A stretch of 64,000 bases of DNA from Auanema rhodensis (GCA_964057225.1 OZ059894.1:8380131-8444130); one strand, 5' to 3'. Shown: positions 10,501 through 19,653, counted from the stretch's first letter. Notes: a model not told the origin generated them from the sequence alone. A program made the numbers and translations.

Positions 10501-13250
10501 CTTTCAATTAAGTTGTGTATATTACTGTCATTTGGATATTTGGGAAAGAGTATATAATTGCCCGTGGTTGATTGAAATATAGGTTGCGAAAAACATGATG
10601 TAATCTGTTTTGGAATTTGTTTATTGTCGATAACAAGGGCTGACTGCGTATTGGGAATCAGTATTATGCTGTCTCCAATGATGGCATCATATTCGCTCAT
10701 GTCTATATAGTTGCATCTCTGTTCGTATGATTGGATTTCCCAGATAATCATTGAAGTATTGGATGCGCATTGGCCATGATGTGCAAGACAGCCTTCCGTA
10801 TTGAGTAATAGATTTGTCAATATGGTGTCGTCTGGCATCCTGGTCATAACGCCTCTTTCCAAAACCAGTCGTTCTTTTTCTTCGCATTGTTCGTAATTGA
10901 ATGAGCGCGCTGGAGAGAATGTAGGTTCGGTTGTCGCGTATGTCAAGCTATCCAATTTAATCAGGTCTTCTGATTTCCATTTACGGTCGCGGACAGCCAG
11001 TCTACATTCGTTTTCTGTTGTTGGCTCAATTCGAACAATGGAGGAGTTATGATCTCTTAAAAATAGCAAATCCCTGATGCATATTTTATGTATTTCTTTT
11101 GAACATCGCCATGAATCCCATTCGTGAGCCGTCTGGTTTCTTGTATACAGATGTATGTTTGTGCGGAGGACATGTTTGGTAGGTGGTATTGTGCATTTCC
11201 TCAGGGGTGGGGGTATAAGGAGGGCTCCACCTGTAGCTTTAGTGCACATCTGATAAGCATCAGTTATAGTGATTAGTGATAAGATCACTGATAAAGCTAC
11301 TGCTAGTGTTAAGGGGGATATCAAGGTCAAATTATTGACTCTTGAGCCTCTTCCTCTACCTCTATTATTGTTGTTTCCCCTGAAGGGATTATTGCCGCGT
11401 TGACGGTTATCACTCTCCTGATTACGTGATAAGTTGTTATTTCTTTGATACCAATTTGGATTTGAGAGATTTCTACCGCGATTACCAAGATTGCGGTTTC
11501 TTGCGAAAGAATTTTGCAAATTTTGTGGTTTCTGATTATTTGATGAATTTTGATAACTTTGATAATTTTGATAATTTTGATAGTTTCTATTGTTAAATGA
11601 TTGATAGCCTCTACCGATTCCTCGCCTTCCGGTGTCGCGCCTGGGAGGGAATGTTCTATCGATTGCGTTAACCAGTAGCGCCTGAGGGTCGGCTACTTGG
11701 TTGGCAATTGATTCCTCCCATCTGGCATTATCAATTGCCTCGGCAAACGTTTTTGGTTTAGCTCTGATTACCCCCGGGCGTATTGTGTTTTTGAGACCGC
11801 GTAGAAAGGTGGATCTAAGAATGTGGTCCTTGTGTGGGTCTGTATGGGAGAAAGCGTTTAAGCTTAGGCTTCGTAAAGTTTGTGCGAATCCATCTACTGA
11901 TAGCTCGCCTTGGGTGGAATTCTGTAGCGTTATCAGCGCCGGATCTTGATTATACTCTGGGCATAGCCTAGAGGTAAGTTCTTCGATGAGAGTATTCCAC
12001 GAGCCAGATGTCTTGATAGTATCGCTAAGCTGTGTATAAGCTTCTTCAGCTCGTTCGTTTTTGAGAAGTAATGGTAAGATTGTTAATCTTTCGGGCATAA
12101 CTAAGCCTAAGGCGTTTGCAAAGGTGTTAAACTTGGCCACGAAGTCTCTAAAGTTGCGACTTCCGTCGTATATAGGGCAATATGGGGAGCTTAATGCCTG
12201 AGCAATGGTAGATTTACCCGCTCCTGGAAGCCGTGATGTTTCGGTCATTTCGGATGAGATGCCCTCAGGGTATGTGATAGGTGATATTATCACTTCGCTC
12301 CTTGTTGGATCTTGATGAGTGTTTTCTATTGCCTTAGGGTTTCTGCTAGAGGAGCCTATTATAGGTGTAGTTGTTGCGAAACGGGCTCTTGGAACCTGGA
12401 TGACTTTACCAGATGCCTGAGGCGATGTTCTATCAGTTGATCGTGAGCTAGGGATCGCACTATCTGATCTGTTAAGATTAGGATTATGTGAAGAAAACCG
12501 GGGTTTTGCTGTTCCGCCGGGTGTTGTTTTATCGCCTGGGGATAAGTTTAAAATCTTTATCAGTCGATTTGTTAAAGATCTTTTGTTTTTAAACTTATCA
12601 GTTGTTAATGATAAGGGTGAAGCTTCTTGTATGCCTTCGAGGCTGGCTTCTGCTGACGAAGTTTCTGTTGCGCGCTTACTGGGTGTTTTTGTCTTCCGCT
12701 TATTAGGGATATTCTTTTTGATCTTATCAGTGATTTTTGATAAGGTTGAAGGGTTGTCACTAGGTTGGGTGGGTTCTAAAGTTAGCGAATGTGGTTGATT
12801 AATAGGCGTGGAAGACGCTTGCGGGCTTTGTGTTAACCCGAGGGATGGGGAAGGTGCGTTATCAGTGATAACTGATAAGTTCGACGCGTTTGGGTCTGAG
12901 GTTACCGGTGAGGCAGATGCGGTTGTCGGCTTTTTCTTTTGAATTTTTCGCAAATTTTTATTAGTATCAACTGAGCGTACCTTGGGATTTGTAGTTGGGG
13001 TTTGAGTGCTGTCGTCGGCTATGATGAAGTCCGGGTCTTCGTCGGTGTCGTCAGAAGGTGAATATGTGCCTTCTCGGGGAGTATAGAACTTGTCGACTTG
13101 CGGCTTCGGCTTCTCGTCTGGTTGGTGCGGTTCTTCTATTTGAACACTGAGAAGTCGGGTGCGGCTTCGGGTACGACTTGCGACAGTAGCGTCACTGTTG
13201 ATATCGGACGGGTAAAGGGCTGGGAAAGCCGATGAGAATCTTTTGGCCAC
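4506..13250 (-). CDS. Retroelement polyprotein: gag - membrane glycoprotein - protease - RT - RNase H - integrase
   Basis: One 2914-residue frame without stops. Residues 1-330 are Ser/Thr/Pro-rich. About 355-525 resemble a retrotransposon gag capsid region, followed by an Asn/Gln/Arg/Gly-rich stretch with RGRGRG and no CCHC knuckle. A hydrophobic segment near 641-662 starts a Cys-containing region with about ten N-glycosylation sequons, a furin-like RQKR near 925, a second membrane helix near 1587-1610 and a PPGY motif after it. Then come an aspartic protease (DSGSS near 1698), a reverse transcriptase (YLDD near 2138), RNase H (near 2285) and an integrase with an HHCC-type zinc module from about 2510, D-D-35-E near 2578, 2637 and 2673, and a basic C-terminal domain. 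The start at 13250 is the first in-frame ATG. Gag and pol are confident; the glycoprotein reading is inferred from topology. Confidence 0.9.
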   Translation of the reverse strand: MAKRFSSAFPALYPSDINSDATVASRTRSRTRLLSVQIEEPHQPDEKPKPQVDKFYTPREGTYSPSDDTDEDPDFIIADDSTQTPTTNPKVRSVDTNKNLRKIQKKKPTTASASPVTSDPNASNLSVITDNAPSPSLGLTQSPQASSTPINQPHSLTLEPTQPSDNPSTLSKITDKIKKNIPNKRKTKTPSKRATETSSAEASLEGIQEASPLSLTTDKFKNKRSLTNRLIKILNLSPGDKTTPGGTAKPRFSSHNPNLNRSDSAIPSSRSTDRTSPQASGKVIQVPRARFATTTPIIGSSSRNPKAIENTHQDPTRSEVIISPITYPEGISSEMTETSRLPGAGKSTIAQALSSPYCPIYDGSRNFRDFVAKFNTFANALGLVMPERLTILPLLLKNERAEEAYTQLSDTIKTSGSWNTLIEELTSRLCPEYNQDPALITLQNSTQGELSVDGFAQTLRSLSLNAFSHTDPHKDHILRSTFLRGLKNTIRPGVIRAKPKTFAEAIDNARWEESIANQVADPQALLVNAIDRTFPPRRDTGRRGIGRGYQSFNNRNYQNYQNYQSYQNSSNNQKPQNLQNSFARNRNLGNRGRNLSNPNWYQRNNNLSRNQESDNRQRGNNPFRGNNNNRGRGRGSRVNNLTLISPLTLAVALSVILSLITITDAYQMCTKATGGALLIPPPLRKCTIPPTKHVLRTNIHLYTRNQTAHEWDSWRCSKEIHKICIRDLLFLRDHNSSIVRIEPTTENECRLAVRDRKWKSEDLIKLDSLTYATTEPTFSPARSFNYEQCEEKERLVLERGVMTRMPDDTILTNLLLNTEGCLAHHGQCASNTSMIIWEIQSYEQRCNYIDMSEYDAIIGDSIILIPNTQSALVIDNKQIPKQITSCFSQPIFQSTTGNYILFPKYPNDSNIHNLIEREYKKLPAKRQKRAIAQCALQLDESWIKEQEDYETLTLNICPYPFLRPVMSNPGISQIIPIIRARRTIDPTYSIVKWISAHPEQFKFFLRSTTSDRSIERFLKIYEFYDPEEAMLQFFAQKELAATTRGAVKYLTSLQLLEQIGDRLTAEEFDEKILTKEGSYRERTESIALELAFTPTIFAQNNMSVPSKQEVLKAFVNMPPIRPVLSTNNEKEQLIIKETIDLYHQVLKLRTIKPNRTAARADDERFRHLPVPTIILPDIEKLYRDMENNFGIPVGPHQQTKSPNKYTRNLLIQTFLPLLEDKRTPPYSTRRLTDKTEYITTTTEVTKLIQDPQTTPEIDTTQAITSTRAPTTVTLIYGVHKEQPITTFATVTDMSLRSQRKQRTSSPPLEIETKAVQAQAHYIGSKVNNEIQYKQNISQRIAQDHLQYATTLIQEELQKHFMESYESICEIQNRYLELWRSILQIEPTIAMRTILGREDIAARFVGSEIVHVHICLPIEPKTVHHSHKINETCYLETPVTTEDNKLYFAAPGSRDLLSYGKEIDCEHVPTDIYEKNGEWMNINGSAEVNPITLFDGAHQHKVTPLKFTGAHLYTNLSSRVYSMTTAIAYGASLASIRQNHVLNTIHNDPKITSAFILLKKGSDYISKATEFTTTAWNSIKQFLMGTIERTLILIGSTVLIIAAIIITIFAGKFYFFKAMPLPVMHIQRADNEPPGYEETLELVSRPDQPMPENIMKQYYPALVTFIPLAIPFIASIKSKETKLPLIYISVEDKLILALWDSGSSVSYVRLSTLKYLNMAQHVKKRRLVAMAANKTTFTLYGKINLNIEIAGYEIEHTFLVSNDCDCPAPALIGMDFMSTLDSENIDVSLKPSKKMLEIGNYALPLIEQDAIKQTAITVNIINLKKRIIQPDEESTIPIKADRPLKSNEVVILGDNGNALASSYPTAFRETSGVYVVFRNNTDKTLAMEANSVIGQATIGEVPSWKTIQEDPMQPYIPPEADWENKLPHFPRNFMNDLNLDKADLNNEDKHELTNIVKNHREAFLNEDRKIGLFKGPIEHTIPLRSDMDMPRSRITRIPLGKQEEVEKQVKEMLEQGIIEPSTSLFNSPAVLVKKKDETYRFVTDFRALNSVTRKQTYVIPSISDIVDMAAGAQFFSNFDLVSGFFQISLRKSDRPLTAFTTTSGTYQYKRMPMGLCGAPHTFQTAVRYLQSKCSCKLFVYLDDLLIISDTRKQHLEDIDELLHAVESLGMKIKLKKCAFAQPEVKFLGLIIGREGIKPDPQKVAAIQEYPAPKNATGVRAFLGMVGFFRKFIKDFASIASPLYDLTKTDTEFAWEKQHQEAVDRLKRSLTQAPVLSPPKSDRLFIIESDGSNIAVGAVLLQPEDPTQPLKHLHPIAFASRKLVKAERNYAPIEIEALGLVYALNQFRTYILGTHTICITDHRPLTSLLTRRDLFGRLAKFQLVIQEYDIEIRYREGQLNKVCDALSRYIGDEANDAKPEKKKKKNAESIRINTIDTPTIKEIQQNTLWIKKTIADIEYRTQKKMVSNDRYCVINGLLYTKPTDKKPHPAIVVPQDHPIKDEIIELFHEDPTIAAHQGINKTKEAILRRFYWTNMQNDIMIYIKNCIKCAQRKKDPHSMTVQPIGQFEIPTKPFERVHMDVMGPFPPSKRNCTYVITIQDAFTKWSTTIAVPQITTEITIDRFLRNFVYIYGPPHRLITDRGSNFVSQKFEEMCTKLGIQHEPTLPHQKNSNGQVERLHRTLEEGLTHYLKEDLSDWDSVLPKITFAINNIQHATTGIAPYVALFGKECRMKIDAELPGTITKIKEISEELLTRRPQMMKIDQIIRERIAQNQENARKKKDRTQRTHERNIQPGDMVMTTIKSHKIGQKLRKSYDGPYEVINVQGSKVQIRNSSGKIQDIHKDNLKLFSNATQNITHNTRSNTRNNHQEEEEDSDIEILRVIKRNEQDNTDSEPESENEDGDELWLPRMKNQKEKA

Positions 13251-15178
13251 CTTTGTAGGACTTTTGGTTTGGAAAAACCGAGAATGGTGAGCTACGTGTG
13301 GGATGTTGATGTAAGGTGCGTAAGATTCTTTTAGATGTGTGTTGGGAGAGAGAGAGATTCGGGAGCAATAGGATAGTCGTGCTTCGCTGGGCGATGCGGA
13401 GGGTAAATGAGAGGGAGTTTTTCAAATCGTGGCCAACAATCTGACTCCGCCTATCTACCGTAAGCTTAATATAGTTAATGATGTTTATCTCTTCTCAAAA
13501 ACTATTTTTATCCGCTGTTGTACTTTCCGCTTGTACTTGCTTTAATCTCTCTTTTTACGAGTAGCTTTCAATCATGTTTTTATCCCCCTTTTCTCTCTTG
13601 TTTACCAAGCTATATTTTATTATTTTGAGAGCTAAGAATTTTTGAAAATGAGCGTCCAGCCTACTGGAATGACCTTTGTCATGCAAAAGCTGTATGACGT
13701 TATTGTCTTTTATGATGCTGAAGAGAGATTGGCTTATAGGCCCCATCCTGATCTAGTGTTAATGGTTGGTGCATTAGTCAATTTCAATTTTCAGTATTTT
13801 CTTTTGCTATTTTAGTTTATTGAGGATCTGCAAATGTTCTATTTGGGCAGGGGCCTCGTTAATTTTTCCGCTATGGCGGAAATTGAGCCCGAGATTGAGC
13901 TCGTAGGGCGTCTCTGCCTCTGTGACCTCTGCGCGCATTCTTATGCCGCTCTCCCGTGTGGACTTGTAGGAAGTCCCTGGAGATGGTATACCGAGAGGCA
14001 GCCTTTATTCTATGAATTATTATGTAAAATTTTGTTTAAAATTTATGTATGTTATGATAGCTCTTCGCTTGGATTGCAGCTGAGGGCCTCACTGGGGAGA
14101 GAGTATCCCGAATACCTCACCCCCAGTTACGAGCCTATCTCTCTTGCTGCAGAGTTTGAGAGACAGCTAGCTTTCAAGTGGGGTTTTTGACTGAATAAAG
14201 CTTGTACTCTGTGTTTTTATTTTTATGCGCTTTGCTCTGTTTTCGTCAAGAAAATGGACTTATGTTTTCAATCTTTTCCTCATTCCTTTTCCCTTAAATA
14301 GCATGTTTTGCTCAAAATGTTTTCGACATTGTGCATGCTAATGAGGTTTGAGGAGAGTTATTGAAAAGGCTGTCCTTTTTCTTGATCAAAATAAGCAAAA
14401 GTGCGTTTTCCTAAGCAAATTTCATTTTGAAAATGAGAAAAATACGTCTATTTTTAAACATTTCCCATTTACTTAGGATTACTGTAGGAGATAAGGGGTA
14501 TCTTATGAGTTGAAACAACGAAATGATTTGAGGAAGGTGACATAATCTACGGGGATAAAATCCGTAGCAGTTATGCTTCCGCCAACTTGACCTGACTGTC
14601 AAATAAGAGCTGAGAAGTCTTATTGCAGATTTACCAGGCTTTTTCGGACTAGTGTGGTCTGTTTTTATATTCAATTTATGTAACCGTTTTTGGTTTCCCG
14701 CAAAATAATATGTAAAATGATCTTTTACGTCTGAATATAATATTTTCAAAATTCTAGTCCTGACCACAAAATATACAAACTATAATCGATTGCGCGCGTC
14801 TTATAAATTTTTGTTCCAATAATCGAACTTCTCTATGCCCAAAAAAAAAATGTGAACAATTATAATTTCTCGTTTGGCGAAATTGTCCTCTATTTCAATC
14901 CAAACGTCCTCAAAATGGCATGAGAAGCGGTACAAGATACGATAAAGAAAAGGGTGGACATTCAGACGGTTTTAAATTGAGGACGGCGGGCAAAAAATTT
15001 TATTGGTCCTATCTCGCATTTAAGCGAGATCCCTTGTATCTGTACCTTAAAACAAATTGGCGCCTTCATTTTGTTGTTTCAAGTGGAGGAATTTATAATT
15101 TAGAATGCAAAAATGGACTTTTACAATAAAAAGAAAATTTTTTTTTTTTCAAAAGATGAGTTCGAGGTGGAACCTCCA
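13251..15178 (-). other. Long 5' leader of the retroelement
   Basis: About 1.9 kb between the 5' LTR and the polyprotein start, unusually long. It has no gag-like frame in the sense direction. It contains a 118-codon antisense reading frame (13834-14190, plus strand) with no recognisable domain, and short sense frames of low complexity. It may hold packaging or translation-control RNA structures, but none can be shown here. Confidence 0.6.
15159..15178 (-). promoter_or_regulatory. Candidate primer-binding site
   Basis: Immediately inside the 5' LTR the minus strand reads TGGAGGTTCCACCTCGAACT. It begins TGG, as expected for pairing with a tRNA 3' CCA end. The priming tRNA is not identified. 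Confidence 0.55.
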
Positions 15179-15523
15179 CGTTCCGTTATGCTCCTGCGTC
15201 GATAATATAAACCATTGTAGTTTATACTATGACGCGCATAGTATTCCTTGGTGTAGCGGTAAGGAATAAAGAGCATAAGGTCAATCATAAGATAAAAGAG
15301 AGAAGGATTTATTAGCATGAAACTACAACAATAATATACAAAGATAAAGATACAATACAATAAGATAAATATAAGTATAAAGACTAAACTACAAGCCGTC
15401 CATGAGCTTGCTAAGAGGCGAACTCCCGACCAAGGGAACGAGGGAAGGCGGAGCCATTCCTCGGTCCTCTGGTGGTCTGGCTCTAACCCTTCAGCTACAT
15501 ATATGGGGAGTCCGAATGGAACG
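15179..15523 (-). repeat. 5' LTR
   Basis: 345 bp, identical to the 3' LTR. Transcription of the element should start here and run leftward. Confidence 0.93.
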
Positions 15524-15527
15524 CAAT
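15524..15527. repeat. Target-site duplication, right (CAAT)
   Basis: Second copy of the 4-bp target, next to the 5' LTR. Confidence 0.9.
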
Positions 15528-15668
15528 GATCCATATTTTCTGATGTTCTGGTCTATCTTATCCAATCCTTCTAGAGAATTTATGAATGAGATCGTAAGTA
15601 GATGAATTAAAATTTTAATTTTGCTCAATTTGAAGCTTAATTTGAACTGTGGAAATCAAAAATGTTTC

Positions 15669-15685
15669 GCTCACGGGTGGGCTCA

Positions 15686-15720
<35 letters not shown>

Positions 15721-15740
15721 GCCTATTGCGCCACGGAAGC
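15669..15740 (-). tRNA. trnN-GUU: tRNA-Asn(GUU), copy 14, variant beside the retroelement
   Basis: Carries the same acceptor-stem change as copy 13 and a T-loop change TTCGA to TTTGA, which damages the B box. Probably weakly transcribed or inactive. Confidence 0.75.
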
Positions 15741-15927
15741 ACATATACTCAACAATCTAGACTTGTGAAGTTTCTACTTCTGTTTTAGATCAGTCAATGA
15801 TCCATATTTTCTGATCTTCTGGTCTATCTTATCCAATCCTTCTAGAAAATTTATGAATGAGATCGTAAGTAGATGAATTAAAATTTTAATTTTGCTTAAT
15901 TGGAACTGTGGAAACCAAAAATATTTC

Positions 15928-15943
15928 GCTCCCGGGTGGGCTC

Positions 15944-15979
<36 letters not shown>

Positions 15980-15999
15980 GCCTATTGCGCCACGGAAGC
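15928..15999 (-). tRNA. trnN-GUU: tRNA-Asn(GUU), copy 15
   Basis: Consensus sequence; 259 bp from copy 14. Confidence 0.95.
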
Positions 16000-16198
16000 A
16001 CATATACTCAACAATCTAGACTTGTGAAGTTTCTACTTCTGTTTTAGATCAGTCAATGATCCATATTTTCTGATGTTCTGGTCTATCTTATCCAATCCTT
16101 CTAGAAAATTTATGAATGAGATCGTAAGTAGATGAATCAAAATTTTAATTTTGCTTAATTTGAAGCTTAATTGGAACTGTGGAAACCAAAAATATTTC

Positions 16199-16214
16199 GC
16201 TCCCGGGTGGGCTC

Positions 16215-16250
<36 letters not shown>

Positions 16251-16270
16251 GCCTATTGCGCCACGGAAGC
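16199..16270 (-). tRNA. trnN-GUU: tRNA-Asn(GUU), copy 16
   Basis: Consensus sequence; 271 bp from copy 15. Confidence 0.95.
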
Positions 16271-16457
16271 ACATATACTCAACAATCTAGACTTGTGAAG
16301 TTTCTACTTCTGTTTTAGATCAGTCAATGATCCATATTTTCTGATCTTCTGGTCTATCTTATCCAATCCTTCTAGAAAATTTATGAATGAGATCGTAAGT
16401 AGATGAATTAAAATTTTAATTTTGCTTAATTGGAACTGTGGAAACCAAAAATATTTC

Positions 16458-16473
16458 GCTCCCGGGTGGGCTC

Positions 16474-16509
<36 letters not shown>

Positions 16510-16529
16510 GCCTATTGCGCCACGGAAGC
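16458..16529 (-). tRNA. trnN-GUU: tRNA-Asn(GUU), copy 17
   Basis: Consensus sequence; repeats the copy 15 unit 530 bp on. Confidence 0.95.
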
Positions 16530-16728
16530 ACATATACTCAACAATCTAGACTTGTGAAGTTTCTACTTCTGTTTTAGATCAGTCAATGATCCATATTTTC
16601 TGATGTTCTGGTCTATCTTATCCAATCCTTCTAGAAAATTTATGAATGAGATCGTAAGTAGATGAATCAAAATTTTAATTTTGCTTAATTTGAAGCTTAA
16701 TTGGAACTGTGGAAACCAAAAATATTTC

Positions 16729-16744
16729 GCTCCCGGGTGGGCTC

Positions 16745-16780
<36 letters not shown>

Positions 16781-16800
16781 GCCTATTGCGCCACGGAAGC
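16729..16800 (-). tRNA. trnN-GUU: tRNA-Asn(GUU), copy 18
   Basis: Consensus sequence; repeats the copy 16 unit 530 bp on. Confidence 0.95.
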
Positions 16801-16999
16801 ACATATACTCAACAATCTAGACTTGTGAAGTTTCTACTTCTGTTTTAGATCAGTCAATGATCCATATTTTCTGATGTTCTGGTCTATCTTATCCAATCCT
16901 TCTAGAAAATTTATGAATGAGATCGTAAGTAGATGAATTAAAATTTTAATTTTGCTAAATTTGAAGCTTAATTTGAACTGTGGAAATCAAAAATGTTTC

Positions 17000-17015
17000 G
17001 CTCCCGGGTGGGCTC

Positions 17016-17051
<36 letters not shown>

Positions 17052-17071
17052 GCCTATTGCGCCACGGAAGC
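17000..17071 (-). tRNA. trnN-GUU: tRNA-Asn(GUU), copy 19
   Basis: Consensus sequence; 271 bp step. Confidence 0.95.
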
Positions 17072-17270
17072 ACATATAGTCAACAATCTAGACTTGTGAA
17101 GTTTCTACTTCTGTTTTAGATCAGTCAATGATCCATATTTTCTGATGTTCTGGTCTATCTTATCCAATCCTTCTAGAAAATTTATGAATGAGATCGTAAG
17201 TAGATGAATTAAAATTTTAATTTTGCTCAATTTGAAGCTTAATTTGAACTGTGGAAATCAAAAATGTTTC

Positions 17271-17286
17271 GCTCCCGGGTGGGCTC

Positions 17287-17322
<36 letters not shown>

Positions 17323-17342
17323 GCCTATTGCGCCACGGAAGC
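17271..17342 (-). tRNA. trnN-GUU: tRNA-Asn(GUU), copy 20
   Basis: Consensus sequence; 271 bp step. Confidence 0.95.
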
Positions 17343-17541
17343 ACATATAGTCAACAATCTAGACTTGTGAAGTTTCTACTTCTGTTTTAGATCAGTCAAT
17401 GATCCATATTTTCTGATGTTCTGGTCTATCTTATCCAATCCTTCTAGAAAATTTATGAATGAGATCGTAAGTAGATGAATTAAAATTTTAATTTTGCTCA
17501 ATTTGAAGCTTAATTTGAACTGTGGAAATCAAAAATGTTTC

Positions 17542-17557
17542 GCTCCCGGGTGGGCTC

Positions 17558-17593
<36 letters not shown>

Positions 17594-17613
17594 GCCTATT
17601 GCGCCACGGAAGC
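17542..17613 (-). tRNA. trnN-GUU: tRNA-Asn(GUU), copy 21
   Basis: Consensus sequence; 271 bp step. Confidence 0.95.
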
Positions 17614-17800
17614 ACATATACTTAACAATCTAGACTTGTGAAGTTTCTACTTTTGTTATAGATCAGTCAATGATCCATATTTTCTGATGTTCTGGTCTAT
17701 CTTATCCAATCCTTCTAGAAAATTTATGAATGAGATCGTAAGTAGATGAATTAAAATTTTAATTTTGCTTAATTGGAACTGTGGAAACCAAAAATATTTC

Positions 17801-17816
17801 GCTCCCGGGTGGGCTC

Positions 17817-17852
<36 letters not shown>

Positions 17853-17872
17853 GCCTATTGCGCCACGGAAGC
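17801..17872 (-). tRNA. trnN-GUU: tRNA-Asn(GUU), copy 22
   Basis: Consensus sequence; 259 bp step, first of a duplicated pair. Confidence 0.95.
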
Positions 17873-18071
17873 ACATATACTCAACAATCTAGACTTGTGA
17901 AGTTTCTACTTCTGTTTTAGATCAGTCAATGATCCATATTTTCTGATGTTCTGGTCTATCTTATCCAATCCTTCTAGAAAATTTATGAATGAGATCGTAA
18001 GTAGATGAATTAAAATTTTAATTTTGCTCAATTTGAAGCTTAATTTGAACTGTGGAAATCAAAAATGTTTC

Positions 18072-18087
18072 GCTCCCGGGTGGGCTC

Positions 18088-18123
<36 letters not shown>

Positions 18124-18143
18124 GCCTATTGCGCCACGGAAGC
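18072..18143 (-). tRNA. trnN-GUU: tRNA-Asn(GUU), copy 23
   Basis: Consensus sequence; repeats the copy 21 unit 530 bp on. Confidence 0.95.
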
Positions 18144-18330
18144 ACATATACTTAACAATCTAGACTTGTGAAGTTTCTACTTTTGTTATAGATCAGTCAA
18201 TGATCCATATTTTCTGATGTTCTGGTCTATCTTATCCAATCCTTCTAGAAAATTTATGAATGAGATCGTAAGTAGATGAATTAAAATTTTAATTTTGCTT
18301 AATTGGAACTGTGGAAACCAAAAATATTTC

Positions 18331-18346
18331 GCTCCCGGGTGGGCTC

Positions 18347-18382
<36 letters not shown>

Positions 18383-18402
18383 GCCTATTGCGCCACGGAA
18401 GC
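18331..18402 (-). tRNA. trnN-GUU: tRNA-Asn(GUU), copy 24
   Basis: Consensus sequence; repeats the copy 22 unit 530 bp on. Confidence 0.95.
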
Positions 18403-18589
18403 ACATATACTCAACAATCTAGACTTGTGAAGTTTCTACTTCTGTTTTAGATCAGTCAATGATCCGTATTTTCCCAAGTTCTGCTCTTTCTTATCCAATC
18501 CTTCTAGAAAATTTATGAATGAGATCGTAAGTAGATGAAATAAAATTTTAATTTTGCTTAATTGGAACTGTGGAAACCAAAAATATTTC

Positions 18590-18605
18590 GCTCCCGGGTG
18601 GGCTC

Positions 18606-18641
<36 letters not shown>

Positions 18642-18661
18642 GCCTATTGCGCCACGGAAGC
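18590..18661 (-). tRNA. trnN-GUU: tRNA-Asn(GUU), copy 25
   Basis: Consensus sequence; spacer of the TTTTCCCAAGTTC subtype. Confidence 0.95.
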
Positions 18662-18848
18662 ACATATAGTCAACAATCTAGACTTGTGAAGTTTCTACTT
18701 CTGTTTTAGATCAGTCAATGATCCATATTTTCCGATGTTCTGGTCTATCTTATCCAATCCTTCTAGAAAATTTATGAATGAGATCGTAAGTAGATGAAAT
18801 AAAATTTTAATTTTGCTTAATTGGAACTGTGGAAACCAAAAATATTTC

Positions 18849-18864
18849 GCTCCCGGGTGGGCTC

Positions 18865-18900
<36 letters not shown>

Positions 18901-18920
18901 GCCTATTGCGCCACGGAAGC
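18849..18920 (-). tRNA. trnN-GUU: tRNA-Asn(GUU), copy 26
   Basis: Consensus sequence; first unit of a 789-bp trimer. Confidence 0.95.
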
Positions 18921-19107
18921 ACATATATTCAACAATCTAGACTTGTGAAGTTTCTACTTTTGTTTTAGATCAGTCAATGATCCATATTTTCTCATATTTT
19001 GCTCTATCTTATCCAATCCTTCTAGAAAATTTATGAATGAGATCGTAAGTAGATGAAATAAAATTTTAATTTTGCTTAATTGGAACTGTGGAAATCAAAA
19101 ATATTTC

Positions 19108-19123
19108 GCTCCCGGGTGGGCTC

Positions 19124-19159
<36 letters not shown>

Positions 19160-19179
19160 GCCTATTGCGCCACGGAAGC
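19108..19179 (-). tRNA. trnN-GUU: tRNA-Asn(GUU), copy 27
   Basis: Consensus sequence; spacer of the TTTTCTCATATTTTG subtype. Confidence 0.95.
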
Positions 19180-19378
19180 ACATATAGTCAACAATCTAGA
19201 CTTGTGAAGTTTCTACTTCTGTTTTAGATCAGTCAATGATCCATATTTTCTGATGTTCTGGTCTTTCTTATCCAATCCTTCTAGAAAATTTATGAATGAG
19301 ATCGTAAGTAGATGAATTAAAATTTTAATTTTGCTCAATTTGAAGCTTAATTTGAACTGTGGAAACCAAAAATATTTC

Positions 19379-19394
19379 GCTCCCGGGTGGGCTC

Positions 19395-19430
<36 letters not shown>

Positions 19431-19450
19431 GCCTATTGCGCCACGGAAGC
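19379..19450 (-). tRNA. trnN-GUU: tRNA-Asn(GUU), copy 28
   Basis: Consensus sequence; 271 bp step. Confidence 0.95.
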
Positions 19451-19637
19451 ACATATAGTCAACAATCTAGACTTGTGAAGTTTCTACTTCTGTTTTAGAT
19501 CAGTCAATGATCCATATTTTCCGATGTTCTGGTCTATCTTATCCAATCCTTCTAGAAAATTTATGAATGAGATCGTAAGTAGATGAAATAAAATTTTAAT
19601 TTTGCTTAATTGGAACTGTGGAAACCAAAAATATTTC

Positions 19638-19653
19638 GCTCCCGGGTGGGCTC

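Larger units (their letters stand above)
3449..15523 (-). mobile_element. Complete Ty3/gypsy-type LTR retroelement with a glycoprotein-like segment
   Basis: A 12,075-bp element inserted in a tRNA-array spacer. It is bounded by identical 345-bp LTRs and a 4-bp CAAT target duplication. Removing the element and one CAAT leaves exactly 271 bp between tRNA copies 13 and 14, which fixes the boundaries. Coding strand is minus, so the 5' LTR is at 15179-15523. One uninterrupted 2914-codon frame, a candidate primer-binding site and a polypurine tract are present, and the LTRs show no differences: the insertion is recent and could still be mobile. The pol domains are Ty3/gypsy-like rather than BEL/Pao or Copia. 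Confidence 0.93.

Noticed and set aside
13192..13425. 77-codon sense frame overlapping the polyprotein start
   Set aside because: No gag-like feature and low-complexity composition; the downstream frame already contains gag from its own ATG.
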